Below, in pieces: positions 34,867-46,304 of a DNA stretch of 64,000 nucleotides. The notes beneath the pieces are model-generated. The model made no database searches. It was given only the letters and a program-made list of their open reading frames with translations, and was not told the DNA's origin. The translations under genes and the position numbers were made by a program. Every line of letters starts with the position of its first letter. Position 1 is the first letter of the stretch. Source of the stretch: Mycoplasma bradburyae (GTDB lineage Bacteria; Bacillota_I; Bacilli_A; Mycoplasmatales; Mycoplasmoidaceae). The DNA lies in assembly GCF_024339025.1 (NCBI RefSeq), contig NZ_CP101415.1, positions 907,446-971,445 on the forward strand. The letters are read 5' to 3'.

Positions 34867-36942
34867 TTATTTTTTTAAAGGTTGTCCTATTGGATTTAAT
34901 GCTTTATCAATGTTAAATTTCTTAATTTGGAACTTTTCAAGTTTTTCCTTACTAACAACTTTAACATCAATATCGTTTAGCTGAGATCAAACTGCTTCAT
35001 GGATTTTTTGAGCAATAAATTTAGATGTAGTATAAGCTTCAGTAAAAGCTTTACTATTTGATGCATACTTAACAAATGCTTCTAAATCTTCTAAACTTTT
35101 TTTCTCAAGAGTACTTTCATCACCTTTAAGAATTAATGTTTTAGGTTGTTTGATTTCTGTTCCACGACCAAAGCTGATGTATTTTTTTTCATACTCTGGT
35201 TTATATTGCATAGCAGCATTTCACTGCGAATGATTAAACTCATCTAGATTATATACAACATAAGTATTTCCACGGTTATCCGATTCTACGAATTCACCAG
35301 ATAATCTAACAAATCTTAATTCAGCATCATGTACATTTAAGTTTTTAAGATTTCTTATAATTGGATCATCTGCAAAATCCCAGAAAATCGGTTTAGCACC
35401 GTCTCCTTGGAAATTACCTTGAAAAATTCTTTCGCTTCTTCTGTTTTTAGCGATATCAATTCCTTCTTGAACACGTTTATAATCGTCATTACGATCGAAT
35501 TTTAGAGTGGTAAAAATAGGTGTAGAAGCAATTGTAGTTCCTTTTTCAAACTTATTAATGTTACCTACATTATATGCTAATAACGAAGGAATAAAATTAA
35601 TATTTTTAATCGCTAAAGGATTAATACCTCAAAGATCGGTATTAACCTGACCAGTTGTATAAATATTAAGTTCTCTTAAATGACGACCCTCTAACGCTAA
35701 CAACGAAGTAGTATCAGCACCATCTAAGAAAACTGTTAAGGTTTCAACATTATTAGGTAAAGATTTAATAATGTCATAAACATTTCTTGTGGTATGAACC
35801 TTACCGACATTCTTAAGAATAACCCCAATCTTTTTATTAGGATTTTTCTCATAAACTTTCTTAATAAAGTTTATAAACTTATCATACCCGCCATTATTAT
35901 CAACATCTAAAACAAAAACACTTAAATCATCTTTGTTTTTGTAATAATCGTCCATTTTGTTTGATGGAGTATAGTGTCTTACTTCGATGCCATCATTCTC
36001 ATTGATTCCATATTCTTTATCGTTTATGTATTTTTGGGTATCGATAGTCATATCTCATCCATCGAAATGACCAGATAAAATGTCTCTAGAATTATCAGTT
36101 GCTCACTTATTAGGATTACCTAGAACTCGATATTTATTAACTTCTTTATAATAGCGAATAGATGGGTTATCATCTTCATTTCTATATCCACCTGAAAGAT
36201 TAATACCTTCTGTATTAAATTGAATTTTTCAAATTCTATTGGCTTTTGATTCAGATTCAATAGACGCTTCATCACTAAAAGCGTTAATCTGATCTAATAG
36301 ATCATCTATATAACGTCTTTTTTGACCATTATTTGTGTATTCTCTAAACAACTTATCTCAACGAATATCAAAAAAATCTTTGTTTCCACTAAATCCAGAA
36401 GCAGTGTAGAAAGCGTCTCGAGCAGCAGTTGAATTTCCGTTTTTAATAGCATCTAGTACAGCTTTTTTAGCTGTTGCTAGAGTAGTTCTAGCTTTATCTG
36501 CTAATATTTTAGCTTCTGCGTCACTAATTACTTGTTTATTAGGATCATTAGGTTGTTTTGGAGTGTTTTCATCAAGTCCATAATCTTGTTTATCATAAGT
36601 TACAAAATTAATCGGAGTATCATCCGCTAACTCACCAAAACTGTTATTAGTTTCTTCTTCAGGAGGCGTATCCTTAGGTAAAGGTTTATCTGATACTGGT
36701 CTGTTGTCAGGTTTTTCAGGTTTTTTCTCTAAATTAAAATCACGATTCGAATTGTATGAATCATCTGTTCCAGTGGCATCGCTTGTTAAATCAATTTCGT
36801 TACTTCTTTTAATAAGATTAGATTTAGATTCAACTTTGCTAGTTGAATAAACTATTCCTAAGGTGCTACTAGCACTGATTATTACAGCAGTTGAACTAAT
36901 AGCTGCTAGTTTAATTAGTTTACGTTTTTTGGAATTTAACAT
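34867..36942 (-). CDS. MIB / Protein M-like immunoglobulin-binding protein, paralogue 4 (691 aa)
   Basis: Intact frame (checked across TGA-Trp). Anchor MLNSKKRKLIKLAAISSTAV with a hydrophobic helix to about residue 30, NRDFNLEKKPEKPDNRP, a short acidic linker, and TPKQPNDPNKQV. Core elements: YGINENDGIEVRHYTP, SVFVLDVDNNGGYDKF, SLLALEGRHLRELNIYTTG, NRRSERIFQGNFQGDGAKP, EFNHSQW, ISFGRGTEIKQP. It ends LNPIGQPLKK. The upstream region has TATAGT (plus-strand 36974-36979) but not the extended leader shared by copies 2, 3, 5 and 6. In the C-terminal third it is closest by eye to paralogue 5, suggesting a local duplication. Confidence 0.82.
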
Positions 36943-37009
36943 TACGATTTTATTAAGGAATTGAAGGCAGCTTACTATATACCTAATATCTATCTTTGAT
37001 TTTTAATAA

Positions 37010-39142
37010 CTAGTTAGTTGCAACTTTATTTAATGGTTTACCTATAGCGTTTAAAGATTTATCTATTTCGAATTTTTTGATTTTGAATTTTTCTAATTGT
37101 TCTGGTTTTGCTACAGTAACTTGGATATCATTTCGCTGTGATCTAACAGCATCTGTTATTTGTTGAGCTAAAAATTTAGAAGTAACAATAGCTTTTTTGA
37201 ACGCATAACTATTAGAAGCATATTTAACAAAGGTTAATAAATCTTCTAACCCTTTTTTCTGAAGAGTGCTTTCATCACCCTTAAGAATTAATGTTTGTGG
37301 TTGTTGAATTTCAGTTCCGCGTCCAAAACTAATGTATTTCTTTTCATACTCAGGTTTGTATTGCATTGCAGCAGTTCATTGAGAATGGTTAAACTCATCT
37401 AAATTATAAGTTACATAAGTATTACCTTTCTCATCCGAATCGATTAATTGACCAGATAATCTTACCTTTCTCAATTCAGCATCATGAACATTTAAGTTTT
37501 TAAGATTTCTAATAATAGGAGCATCAGCAAAGTCTCAAAATACTGGTTTAGCCCCTTCTCCTTGATGATTACCTTGGAAGATTCTTTCACTTCTTCTGTT
37601 TTTAGCGATATCTAAGCCTTCTTGGACACGTTTATAATCGTCATTACGATCAAATTTTAAGGTACTAAAGATTGGCGTAGAAGCAATTGTAGCACCCTTT
37701 TCATATGGATTAAATCCACCAACGTTATAAGCTATAGTAGATGGGATAAAGTTAATGTTTTTAATCGCTAAAGGATTAATTCCTCAAAGATCAGTATTAA
37801 CTGTACCAGTTGTAAACAGATTTAATTCTCGTAAGTGTCTGCCTTCTAGCCCTAATAATGAAGTTGTATCAGCACCTTCAAGGAATACAGTTAATGTTTC
37901 AACATTATCTGGTAATGATTTAATAATGTCATAAACATCTCTAGTTGTATTTTTCTTACCAACATTTTTAAGAACAACACCAATTTTCTTGTTGGGTTCT
38001 TTTTCCTTAACTTTTTTAAGGAAATTCATAAACTTAGCATAACCTTTAGAGTTATCTACATCTAAAACAAACACATTAAGATCTTGTTTGTTTTTGAAGT
38101 AATCATTGTTTCTATTTTCAGGTGTATAGTGTCTTACTTCAATACCGTCATCATTGTTAATGCCATACTCTTTGTTGTTTACAAAAGTTGAAGTAGCATC
38201 TGTCATCTTTCAACCATCAAAATGACCCGATAGAATATCTCTAGAGTTTTGAATACCTCATTTATTAGGGTCATTATTACCCAATACGCGATGTTCATTT
38301 ACTTTTCTGTAGTAACGAATATACGGGTTATCATCTTCTTTTCTATAACCAAAAGCAAAGTTAGCTGACCCATCAAGATTAACATAGAATTTAATTTGTC
38401 TATTAGCCTTCGCTTCAGACATTATAAAACTATCGTTATTATATGAATTTAAAGATTCTAATAAAAGATCAATATAACGAACATCTTGACCATTTCTTTT
38501 ATATGTTCTTATGAATAATTTATCTCAAATAGCGTCAAAGAAGTCTTTATTGCCATCATAACCAGTTTCTTTACGAAGGGTTTCTCTAGCTTCAACACTA
38601 TTGCCACTTCTTACAGCATTTTCAAGCGCATTTTTAATTTTATTTACAGATTCACGACTTTTTGCATATACAACTCTGGCTTCTTCGTCACTTAAAACTG
38701 CTTTTGAAGGGTCGTTAGGTTGCATAGGAGCTTCTTTATCAAGACCATAATCTTCATGATCATAAGTTACATATTCAATTGGTGTATCATCGGCCAAATT
38801 ACTAGGAACTTCTGGCTCTGGATCTGGTTGAGGCTCTGGTTGAGGTTCAGGTTGAGGTTGAGGTTCAGGTTCTTTAGGTAATGGTTTATCTGCAACAGGT
38901 TTATTATCTGGTTTTTTAGGCTTTTTTTCTAAATTAAAATCGCGATTCGAATTATATGAATCACTTGTACCTGCTGTGTCATTATCTAATTTAATTTCGT
39001 TGCTTCTTTTAACTAAATTAGTTCTTGATTCTGCTTTGCTTGAATTATAAATTATTCCTAATGTGCTACCTGCACCTACAACCAAAGAAGTTGCACTAAG
39101 AGCTGCTAATTTAATGATTTTTCGCTTTTTAGAATTTAACAT
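37010..39142 (-). CDS. MIB / Protein M-like immunoglobulin-binding protein, paralogue 5 (710 aa)
   Basis: Intact frame (checked). Anchor MLNSKKRKIIKLAALSATSL, NRDFNLEKKPKKPDNKP, then a periodic Pro/Glu/Gln linker at about residues 82-102 made of PQPEPQPEP-type units. This makes it the longest copy. TPIEYVTYDHEDYGLD and APMQPNDPSKAV follow. Core: YGINNDDGIEVRHYTP, NVFVLDVDNSKGYAKF, SLLGLEGRHLRELNLFTTG, NRRSERIFQGNHQGEGAKP (His replaces the usual Phe), EFNHSQW, ISFGRGTEIQQP. End: LNAIGKPLNKVATN. It has the conserved leader at 39166-39187. Like its neighbours it would be displayed at the surface, with the linker acting as a stalk. Confidence 0.82.
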
Positions 39143-39165
39143 AAGTATCTCTTTTAAAAGAAAAA

Positions 39166-39187
39166 TCTCATTAAATAACTATAAATC
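39166..39187 (-). promoter_or_regulatory. Conserved promoter-leader element of MIB-like paralogue 5
   Basis: Minus strand GATTTATAGTTATTTAATGA, then GA; the -10-like TATAGT is at plus-strand 39178-39183, 36 bp before the ATG. It matches the elements of paralogues 2 and 6 except at the last base. Confidence 0.65.
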
Positions 39188-39252
39188 TGTAAAAGATTTT
39201 AACAATCTTATAAATAAAATCTTATTAGACTTTATTATAACATTATTTTTGA

Positions 39253-41361
39253 TTATTGTTTCTTTATAGGTTCTCCAATTGGATTTAAATTAGGATCCTT
39301 ATGGAAGATTTTTGGTTGGAACTTAGCTAGTTTTTCTTCAGATACAACAATTACTTGTGGAGCTCTTCTTCAAGAGCTTGAAGCTTGTCTAATTTTTCTA
39401 GCTATCGTGTTAGATGATGTATAAACTTGTTTAAATGAATTAGCATTCATTCCGTACTTAATGAAGTTGGTTAAATCAATTGTGCTACCTTCTTCCAGTT
39501 GAGTTGCATTACCTTTTAGAACTAATGCTTTAGGAGGAGATAATTCTGTTCCTCTACCAAAATAAACATAACGATCAGGGCTAGCTGATACATATCTTAA
39601 CGCTCTATCAAATTGAGAATGATTAAATTCAGATAAATTGTAAGTAACATAAGTATTACCTTTCTCATCTGAATCAAGTAATAATGGTGATAATTTAATT
39701 TCACGAAGCTCTGCATCATGAACATCTAGGTTTTCTAGAGTTCTTATAATTGGAGCATCAGAAAAGTCTCAAGCAACAGGCTTAGCACCTTCACCTTGGA
39801 ACTTACCTTGGAAAATTCTTTCACTTCTTCTAGCTTTAGCAATATCTAAACCTTCTTGAACACGCTTATGATCATCGTTTCTATCAAATTTTAGACCTTC
39901 AATTATTGGTGTAGAAGCAACTTTAGAACCAACTGGATATCCACCAACATTGTAATCTAATAATGATGGAATAAAGTTAGTTTTTCTTATTGCTAAAGGG
40001 TTGATAGCTCACAATGAAGTATTAACTTGACCGGTTGTATAAATATTAAGTTCTCTTAGATTACGATCTTCTAATGCTAATAATGAAGTTGTATTAGCAT
40101 TTTCAAAGAATACAGTTAATGAAGTTAAATTGCTAGGTAAGGCTTTAATAATGTCATATACATTTCTATTTGTATTGCTCTTACCAACATTTTCAAGTAC
40201 AACACCTATTTCAGGGGTTGTGGTAGCTGCTTTATTAACAAAATCAATAAATTTTTGATAACCAGATGTATTATCAACATCTAATACAAAAACATTGTAT
40301 TCTTTCTTGTTTTTGTAATAATCACTTTCCTTATTTTTAGGGATATAATGTCTTACTTTAATACCATCATCACGAGTAATTCCGTATTTATTATCTTTAA
40401 TAAAATCGTTAGTAGTATCGTATTTAGATCATCCTTCGAAATTACCAGATAAAATGTCAGCAGGACTACCAGTTCCAAAATAAGTATCACTACCTAAAAC
40501 ACGATGTTTTCTAACATCTAATTGATATTTAATATAAGGGTTATCAGCTGGAGATGGGTAACCAAAAGTAACTGTTGTGTTGTTATATCAAACACTAATC
40601 ATCGGAACTCTGTTAGCTTTGGCTTCAGAACGAATGAATTCATCTGATATTCCAGATAGTGATGTAAGTAAATCATCATAACCACTCAGTCTTCATTCGT
40701 TAACTGGCGGTTGCATTAATCTATCTCATCACTTGTCAAACTTTTCTTTATCATTAAATTTAATAGCGTTTCTAAACGCTTCTTTATCTTTAGCTCTCAG
40801 AGCGCTTAAAGCACCTGAAACTAGAGCTTTGCTTGATTCATATACTTTTTTCGCATCAGCTTCTGATAGTTCTATAACTTTAGAAGGATCATTAATTTGT
40901 TTAGGAGTATCTGGATCTAATTTATAGTCGATTTTGTCGTAAGTAACGTATTTGATATCAGTTGTAGCAGCAAAATTGTCATTCGGGTCGTCTGGAATCG
41001 GCGTATCGTCCGGAATGATTAATAGAGGGTCTTCTGGTTGAGGTAGTGGTTGGGGTTCAGGTTGAGGTTCAGGCTTGGGCTCTGGTTTAGGTTTTGGTTT
41101 TTCTGGTGTTGGAGCCACAGGTCTATTATCAACCGGTTTAGCTTTAGTTGGTAAATTATTATCACGATTTGAATTATACAAATCTTGCGCTTGACCACCA
41201 CCATCTAAAGCGACTTTGTTTTGTCTTTTAATTAAATTGCCATCACTGTTACTAATTTTTTGGCTATAAACAATACCGATAGTACCAGTTGCAGCAATTA
41301 CTAAAGAACTAGCTGATAACGATACTAATTTAATGATCTTTCTCTTTTTAGAACTTAACAT
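39253..41361 (-). CDS. MIB / Protein M-like immunoglobulin-binding protein, paralogue 6 (702 aa)
   Basis: First gene of the array in the direction of transcription; frame checked and intact. Anchor MLSSKKRKIIKLVSLSASSL, NNLPTKAKPVDNRPVAP, and a Pro/Glu/Lys/Gln stalk of PKPEPKPEPQPEPQP type at about residues 82-105, independent in composition from that of paralogue 5. Core: YGITRDDGIKVRHYIP, YNVFVLDVDNTSGYQKF, SLLALEDRNLRELNIYTTG, RRSERIFQGKFQGEGAKP, EFNHSQF, VYFGRGTELSPP. It ends LNPIGEPIKKQ. It is diverged from copies 2-5 across the middle, nearer to copy 1 in some positions. It has the conserved leader at 41386-41407. Confidence 0.82.
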
Positions 41362-41385
41362 TGGTTATTAAAGAAAATTAGAAAA

Positions 41386-41407
41386 GCTCATTAAATAACT
41401 ATAAATC
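41386..41407 (-). promoter_or_regulatory. Conserved promoter-leader element of MIB-like paralogue 6
   Basis: Minus strand GATTTATAGTTATTTAATGA, then GC, identical to the paralogue 2 copy. TATAGT is at plus-strand 41398-41403, 37 bp before the ATG. Confidence 0.65.
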
Positions 41408-41471
41408 TTGTAATAAATACTATTATAAATATAAAACCTAATCAAGTCAATAAATAAACACGATACAAAGG

Positions 41472-42815
41472 TTACTGTGTTAATTTGTTGTATTGGTTTT
41501 CGATTTGTCTAAAAATTCTTGTTTTTTTATTAGCTTGATCATAATCAAAAATAATTAGGTGATTGAATACTTCAGGGAAATTAATGTTTAATACTTTTGA
41601 ATAATCAGTAATTGGATGGAATTTTTTAGAATTTTGTTCGAAAATATTAATTCCTAAAGAATTGGTGGTTCTTGAATAAAAAGTTTTGTCTTTATAACTT
41701 TCTTTAACTACAAAGTATTGATTATCATCAATAATTTGTTTAAGCTTGTTATAGAATTCTTCTCGTCTTAATTGGTCATCAAATGATCAAATGATAAAAC
41801 GATTTTCAACAAAGTAATTCTTTAATAAACTCTTAAGAATATGGTCTTGAGTTTTTGATCATTGTTGGAACAAGAATGAGTTGAAATAATCATCTGTTAA
41901 ATATTTATATTGATTAAGATCAACTTTGTTAATGTCGTTGTTAATTAACAACGCATCAAACAGTTGCTCCATGATGTCAAAACCTAAAAAATCAAATTTA
42001 CCTTCTTTTATAAGGTCAATCATTCTTTTAAGTGATAAAGCAATTGTTCTTTCTAAAGCAACACTCTTGTGATTGTTATAAACAGACTTATACATGTGAT
42101 AACGTCCGATTAACAAACTTTCAATTGTGGTTATAGCTTTCTTTTCATAACCAACTTGTTTAGATTTAGGATCAAAAACAATTCATCGGTCTAAGAGTTT
42201 TGAGTCGATCGTTCCATAAGTAGCGCCAGTGTAATATGAGTCTCTTTTAAGATAATCAATTCGATCTGCATCTAATTCTGATGAAATCAATTGTTGCATT
42301 CACATTGGTCGTTTTTTTAACATCGGATTTTTCTTATCGATTAGACCAGCAACATCTTCTGGGACTATATCATTCTCCTTAAGAATATGATAGATTTCTC
42401 CGTGCTTATTTAAGATTTGTTTAGCAGTCATCACTTCATGGTTAAAACGTTCTTGACCATCGTCAATACAGTTATTCATATAAAATTCAAAACCATGTGA
42501 ATGAGGTCCGTGACCTAAGTCATGTAATAACCCCGCACACATCAATGTCTGTTTGTCATAATCACTTACTTTCTTGAATGTCGGATTATTCATCATTCTT
42601 CTAATAAGTTCATAAACGCCAAGACAATGAGAATATCTTGTATGAGAAGCGCCAGGGAAAAGATTGCTAGACAACCCTAGTTGTTGCAATCTTTTTAATC
42701 TTAAGAATTCGCTTGTTTTTATCAAACGGTGCATTCAAGCTGTTTCATTTTTAAAAATGATTTCACTATGAATAGGATCCTTGATAAAGAATGAACGGTT
42801 AGCTTTATTTTCCAT
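41472..42815 (-). CDS. HD-domain phosphohydrolase (dGTPase-like)
   Basis: 447 aa, merged across TGA-Trp. The HD metal-binding motif is complete: [14 protein letters not shown] supplies the first His, [15 protein letters not shown] the HD pair, and a distal Asp lies in the region after [10 protein letters not shown]. The N-terminus ([18 protein letters not shown]) is typical of the dNTP triphosphohydrolase / SAMHD1-like group. Such enzymes hydrolyse dNTPs or related nucleotides; the exact substrate cannot be told. Start ATG at 42813-42815 overlaps the end of gltX by 11 bp, so it is translationally coupled. Confidence 0.85.
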
Positions 42816-44301
42816 CACTTAAATATTCGATCGCACGATCAAGATTTTCTATAACTTTATTCTTGTCATATAAAGCTATAATTTTATTCAATTCAGGTCC
42901 GTGTTTTTTATTAGATATAACAATTCTAATTGGCATATAAAGATTTTTGCCACCTAGTGGTTTTTCTAATTCAACATCCTGTAATTTAGTTTGTTTAGAT
43001 AACCAACTAATAATTTCTTTAATTGTATCTTCGTTTATTGTTTCTAATGCTTCGTATTTTTCTTTGAATGTTAAAAATAACGCTTTGAAATTTTTATTAG
43101 ATTTTAAGAATTCTAAATCATCTTTGTCTAGGTTATCAAATGAAACGCATGGAACAAAGTTTTCTTTAATTAAATCATTAATTTCACGACCATATTTCAA
43201 TTGATTTTTAAACATTAAAGAGATTTCTGTTACGCGGTTTTTAATCTCTTCATATTCATTAAGGTCAACATATGGTTTGATAAAAGCTAAATACATTACT
43301 TCATCCATTGTTTTAATGTATTCAGAAGATATTCAATTTAGTTTTTTAATATCAAAGAAAGAAGGAGCAGCACTTAGGTTTTTAATTGTAAACGCTTTAA
43401 TCAAACTAGGTAGATTTAGGATCTCAATATTGTCTGGATGCGATCATCCTAATAAAGCAATAAAATTAACCAAAGCTTCAGATAAATAACCTTTTTCTCT
43501 AAAACCTTCAATAAACTGTTCAACACCTAAATTTCTTTTAGATAACTTTTTACCAGTTTCATCAACAATAATCGATAAGTGACCATATACGAATTCATCT
43601 TTAAACCCTAAAGCTTCTTTAATCGCTAACTGGTAAGGTGTATTTGATATATGTTCTTCACCTCTTAAGATATGAGATATTTTCATATCATGATCATCGA
43701 TTACAACCGCAAAGTTATATGTTGATATTCCGTTTGATTTAAGAATAACAGGATCGCTCATTGAGCTAGTGTTAAAGATTAAATCCCCTCGAATCAAATC
43801 TGATCATGAGTATTCTTTGTTGTCTTGTAATCTTAATCTAATTGTAAATGGAATATTAGCATCTAATTTTTTTTGAATCTCATCAGATGTAAGATTTAGG
43901 CATTTTCTAGAATAAATCGGTGTCTTTTGTTGACTTAATAATGCTTCACGACTTTTTTGCAATTCTTCAGATGTACAAAAACAGCGATAAGCTTTATTTT
44001 CTTCTAGAAGCTGATAAGCATATTTTTTATAAACATCAAATTTTTCAGATTGACGATAAGGACCATTTTCAGTTGGGTTTCAAATCGATTCATCTGCAAA
44101 TATATTTAATCACTTTAAGTTATAAAGTTGATTCTCAGCACCACCTTCTACATTACGTTCAACATCTGTATCTTCGATACGTACGATAAATTCACCATTG
44201 TTATGTTTGGCGAATAAATAATTAAATAGCGCTGTTCTAGCACCACCAATATGGAAATAACCTGTTGGAGATGGTGCGTATCTTGTTCTAATTTTAGACA
44301 T
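42805..44301 (-). CDS. gltX: Glutamyl-tRNA synthetase
   Basis: 498 aa. The N-terminus has [20 protein letters not shown] with the HIGG form of the HIGH motif. [26 protein letters not shown] and [14 protein letters not shown] (KLSKR for KMSKS) follow. All are standard for bacterial GluRS. TGA-Trp codons interrupt the frame several times. In organisms without GlnRS the enzyme also charges tRNA-Gln with Glu. It starts 27 bp after folD. Confidence 0.95.
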
Positions 44302-44328
44302 ATAATCTATATAATTTTAATAAAAAAG

Positions 44329-45180
44329 CTAATTATTAAGCTGTTGGATTAGAAATAAATTAATTAAATTTTTAACTAACGAATATATCGTTAAAGGTCC
44401 GATGCCACCAGGAACTGGAGTCCCATATGAGGCCACTTGCTTGATTTTTTCATAATCAAAATCACCACAAACGATCTGCTTGTTTTGTTTTAGATCAAAA
44501 TATTTATCAATACCAATATCAATAAATATTATGCCTTTTTTAAATTCATAGTCTTTTAAAAGCTTAGCTTTACCGACAGCAGATATTACGATATCAGCTG
44601 TTTTTGTTTTGCTTACTAACTCATGACTATTCTCTTTAGTAACCAATTCAAAACTAATGTTGTGTTCATTAAAATAATCAATTATTGGTTGGTTTGAAGT
44701 AATACCATTACCAACCAATAATATTTTTTTATCAATAAAACTTAAGTTATATTCTTCAAACAATTCAAGTACTGCATTTAATACGCATGGAATAACTTTA
44801 GTTTTTTGTAAATCATTAAACTTTTTATATAAAAAAGCATCAACATCTAAATGGATTGGAATACTATCAATAATCTTATCAGTGTTAAGTGTTTGTTTAA
44901 TTGGTAATTGAACTAGAACACCATTAGGTGAGTATTGTTTGATTTTTTCATCCATTTTAATAATGAAAAAATCTGTATCGTTAATATCTGATAAATCATA
45001 TACTTCTGTTTGAATGTTTAATGATTCACAGTATTTAACTTTATTGCGAACATAGATTTTTGATGCATCTGATGGGTCACTAACAATTATTAGTAACTTA
45101 ATTTTGTTGTTAGCCACTTGTGTAGCTAACTTATTTTTTAATTTAAGAGATAATTGCGTTCCATCTAGTTTTATAAACAT
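44329..45180 (-). CDS. folD: Bifunctional methylenetetrahydrofolate dehydrogenase / cyclohydrolase
   Basis: 283 aa with no in-frame TGA. Substrate-site elements YVRNKVKYCESLNI (with the catalytic Lys) and GVLVQLPIKQTLN are present, followed by the NADP-binding domain with a variant IPCVLNAVLELFEE and a weak VGNGITSNQP in place of the GRSxxVGxP motif. The C-terminal YGTPVPGGIGPLT is diagnostic. It interconverts methylene- and formyl-tetrahydrofolate for initiator-tRNA formylation and thymidylate synthesis. The dinucleotide-binding loop deviates from consensus (NG-ITSNQP). It follows lgt by 2 bp. Confidence 0.9.
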   Translation of the reverse strand: MFIKLDGTQLSLKLKNKLATQVANNKIKLLIIVSDPSDASKIYVRNKVKYCESLNIQTEVYDLSDINDTDFFIIKMDEKIKQYSPNGVLVQLPIKQTLNTDKIIDSIPIHLDVDAFLYKKFNDLQKTKVIPCVLNAVLELFEEYNLSFIDKKILLVGNGITSNQPIIDYFNEHNISFELVTKENSHELVSKTKTADIVISAVGKAKLLKDYEFKKGIIFIDIGIDKYFDLKQNKQIVCGDFDYEKIKQVASYGTPVPGGIGPLTIYSLVKNLINLFLIQQLNN

Positions 45181-45182
45181 AA

Positions 45183-46295
45183 TTAGTCTTTTTTAATAAT
45201 TAAATCGTAATCATCACCATAGAAGAACATCTCTGAGAAGTTCTTGTTATATATTGATTTAGATGGTTCTAGTTTATGTCTTATTTCTTCTCTAGTTAAA
45301 CCTTTAGTTTTAGATGTTTGATATAACTTGATAGACATCAAGAAAATCTTAATATTGTTAAAAACATAAAAATAATTTTTCTTGTTTCTAAATCTAGGGA
45401 ATACTCATTGGGTTAAGATGAATCCTAAGATACCACCAGCTAAAAATAAAGCTGAAGTTACAATTGATGTTGCAAATTTAAAGTTGCTATCTCTTTGGGT
45501 TTCAATAATTAATCTAACGATACCTGTAGAAAAGAAGTACAACATACATCTTCCACCAGTTCTAAGGTTCTTAACAAAATCAAGTAAGAATACTATTACT
45601 ACAAAGGCAATTACGTTACAAAAAGATTCGATTAAAAAAATCGGAATTCTAAAAAGCGTTACTCCATTTTCAGTAATAAACATGTGATCAAAAACACCAG
45701 GCATTAACACTTTTAAGAAACCTCATTTACTTAGCGCTTCTTCAGCTGTTAGACCTAGTCCATAAACTTCATGATTAAAAAAATTACCTCATCGACCAAT
45801 TGCTTGACCTAGCAATATTGTAGGAATAATCGCATCAGCATACACTCACATACTAGTTTGCTTATAAAAAGTTTTGGTTATCAAATTATGATTTTCATAA
45901 ACTAAATAGCATTTTTTTGTGTAATATTTAGGTTTTCTTAAGACAAGGAAGAAGAAGATAATACCCGTAGTTAAAGTAAATATAACTCCACCTTGAATGG
46001 CTAGCCCTCCTTGGTGGATAGCAAAAAACGGCGTAACACCAAACTTAGAATCACCTATAACAAAAGATCATATTCTAGCACCAAATACAATCGAAATAAT
46101 CCCAATAAATACATAATAAAAATAAGGATTATCATCAACTTTGTATTTATATTTAAGTCTTAAGATTCCAGCAATTATAGCCACTAATATCCCTGTAGCA
46201 TACAAAATACCATAGTATCTTACATCAAAAGATCCTATTGAAAATGCTACTCCAAAACTATCACTAACCGTGTGGTTTGCAGAAGGTGTATACAT
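45183..46295 (-). CDS. lgt: Prolipoprotein diacylglyceryl transferase
   Basis: 370 aa, merged across TGA-Trp. Multiple TM helices with IHQGGLAIQGGVIF, the family signature GQAIGRWGNFFNHEVYG (the Arg and Asn are essential in E. coli), and STGIVRLIIETQR near the C-terminal helices. It transfers diacylglycerol from phosphatidylglycerol to the lipobox Cys of lipoproteins such as the one at 9111-12704. A cytoplasmic C-terminal extension of about 80 residues (NKKNYFYVFNNIKIFLMSIK onward) makes it longer than most homologues (~260-290 aa). It follows hprK by 9 bp. Confidence 0.93.
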
Positions 46296-46304
46296 ATTAG
46301 TTAA

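Larger units (their letters stand above)
28332..41361 (-). repeat. Tandem array of six MIB / Protein M-like genes
   Basis: Six head-to-tail paralogues of about 2.1 kb, separated by 67-110 bp and without other genes between them. They share the anchor, the SNRDFNL box, a Pro/Glu linker of variable length and the Ig-binding-like core. Copies 2-5 are the most alike; copies 1 and 6 at the ends are the most diverged, which fits expansion by unequal crossing-over from the middle. Confidence 0.8.
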
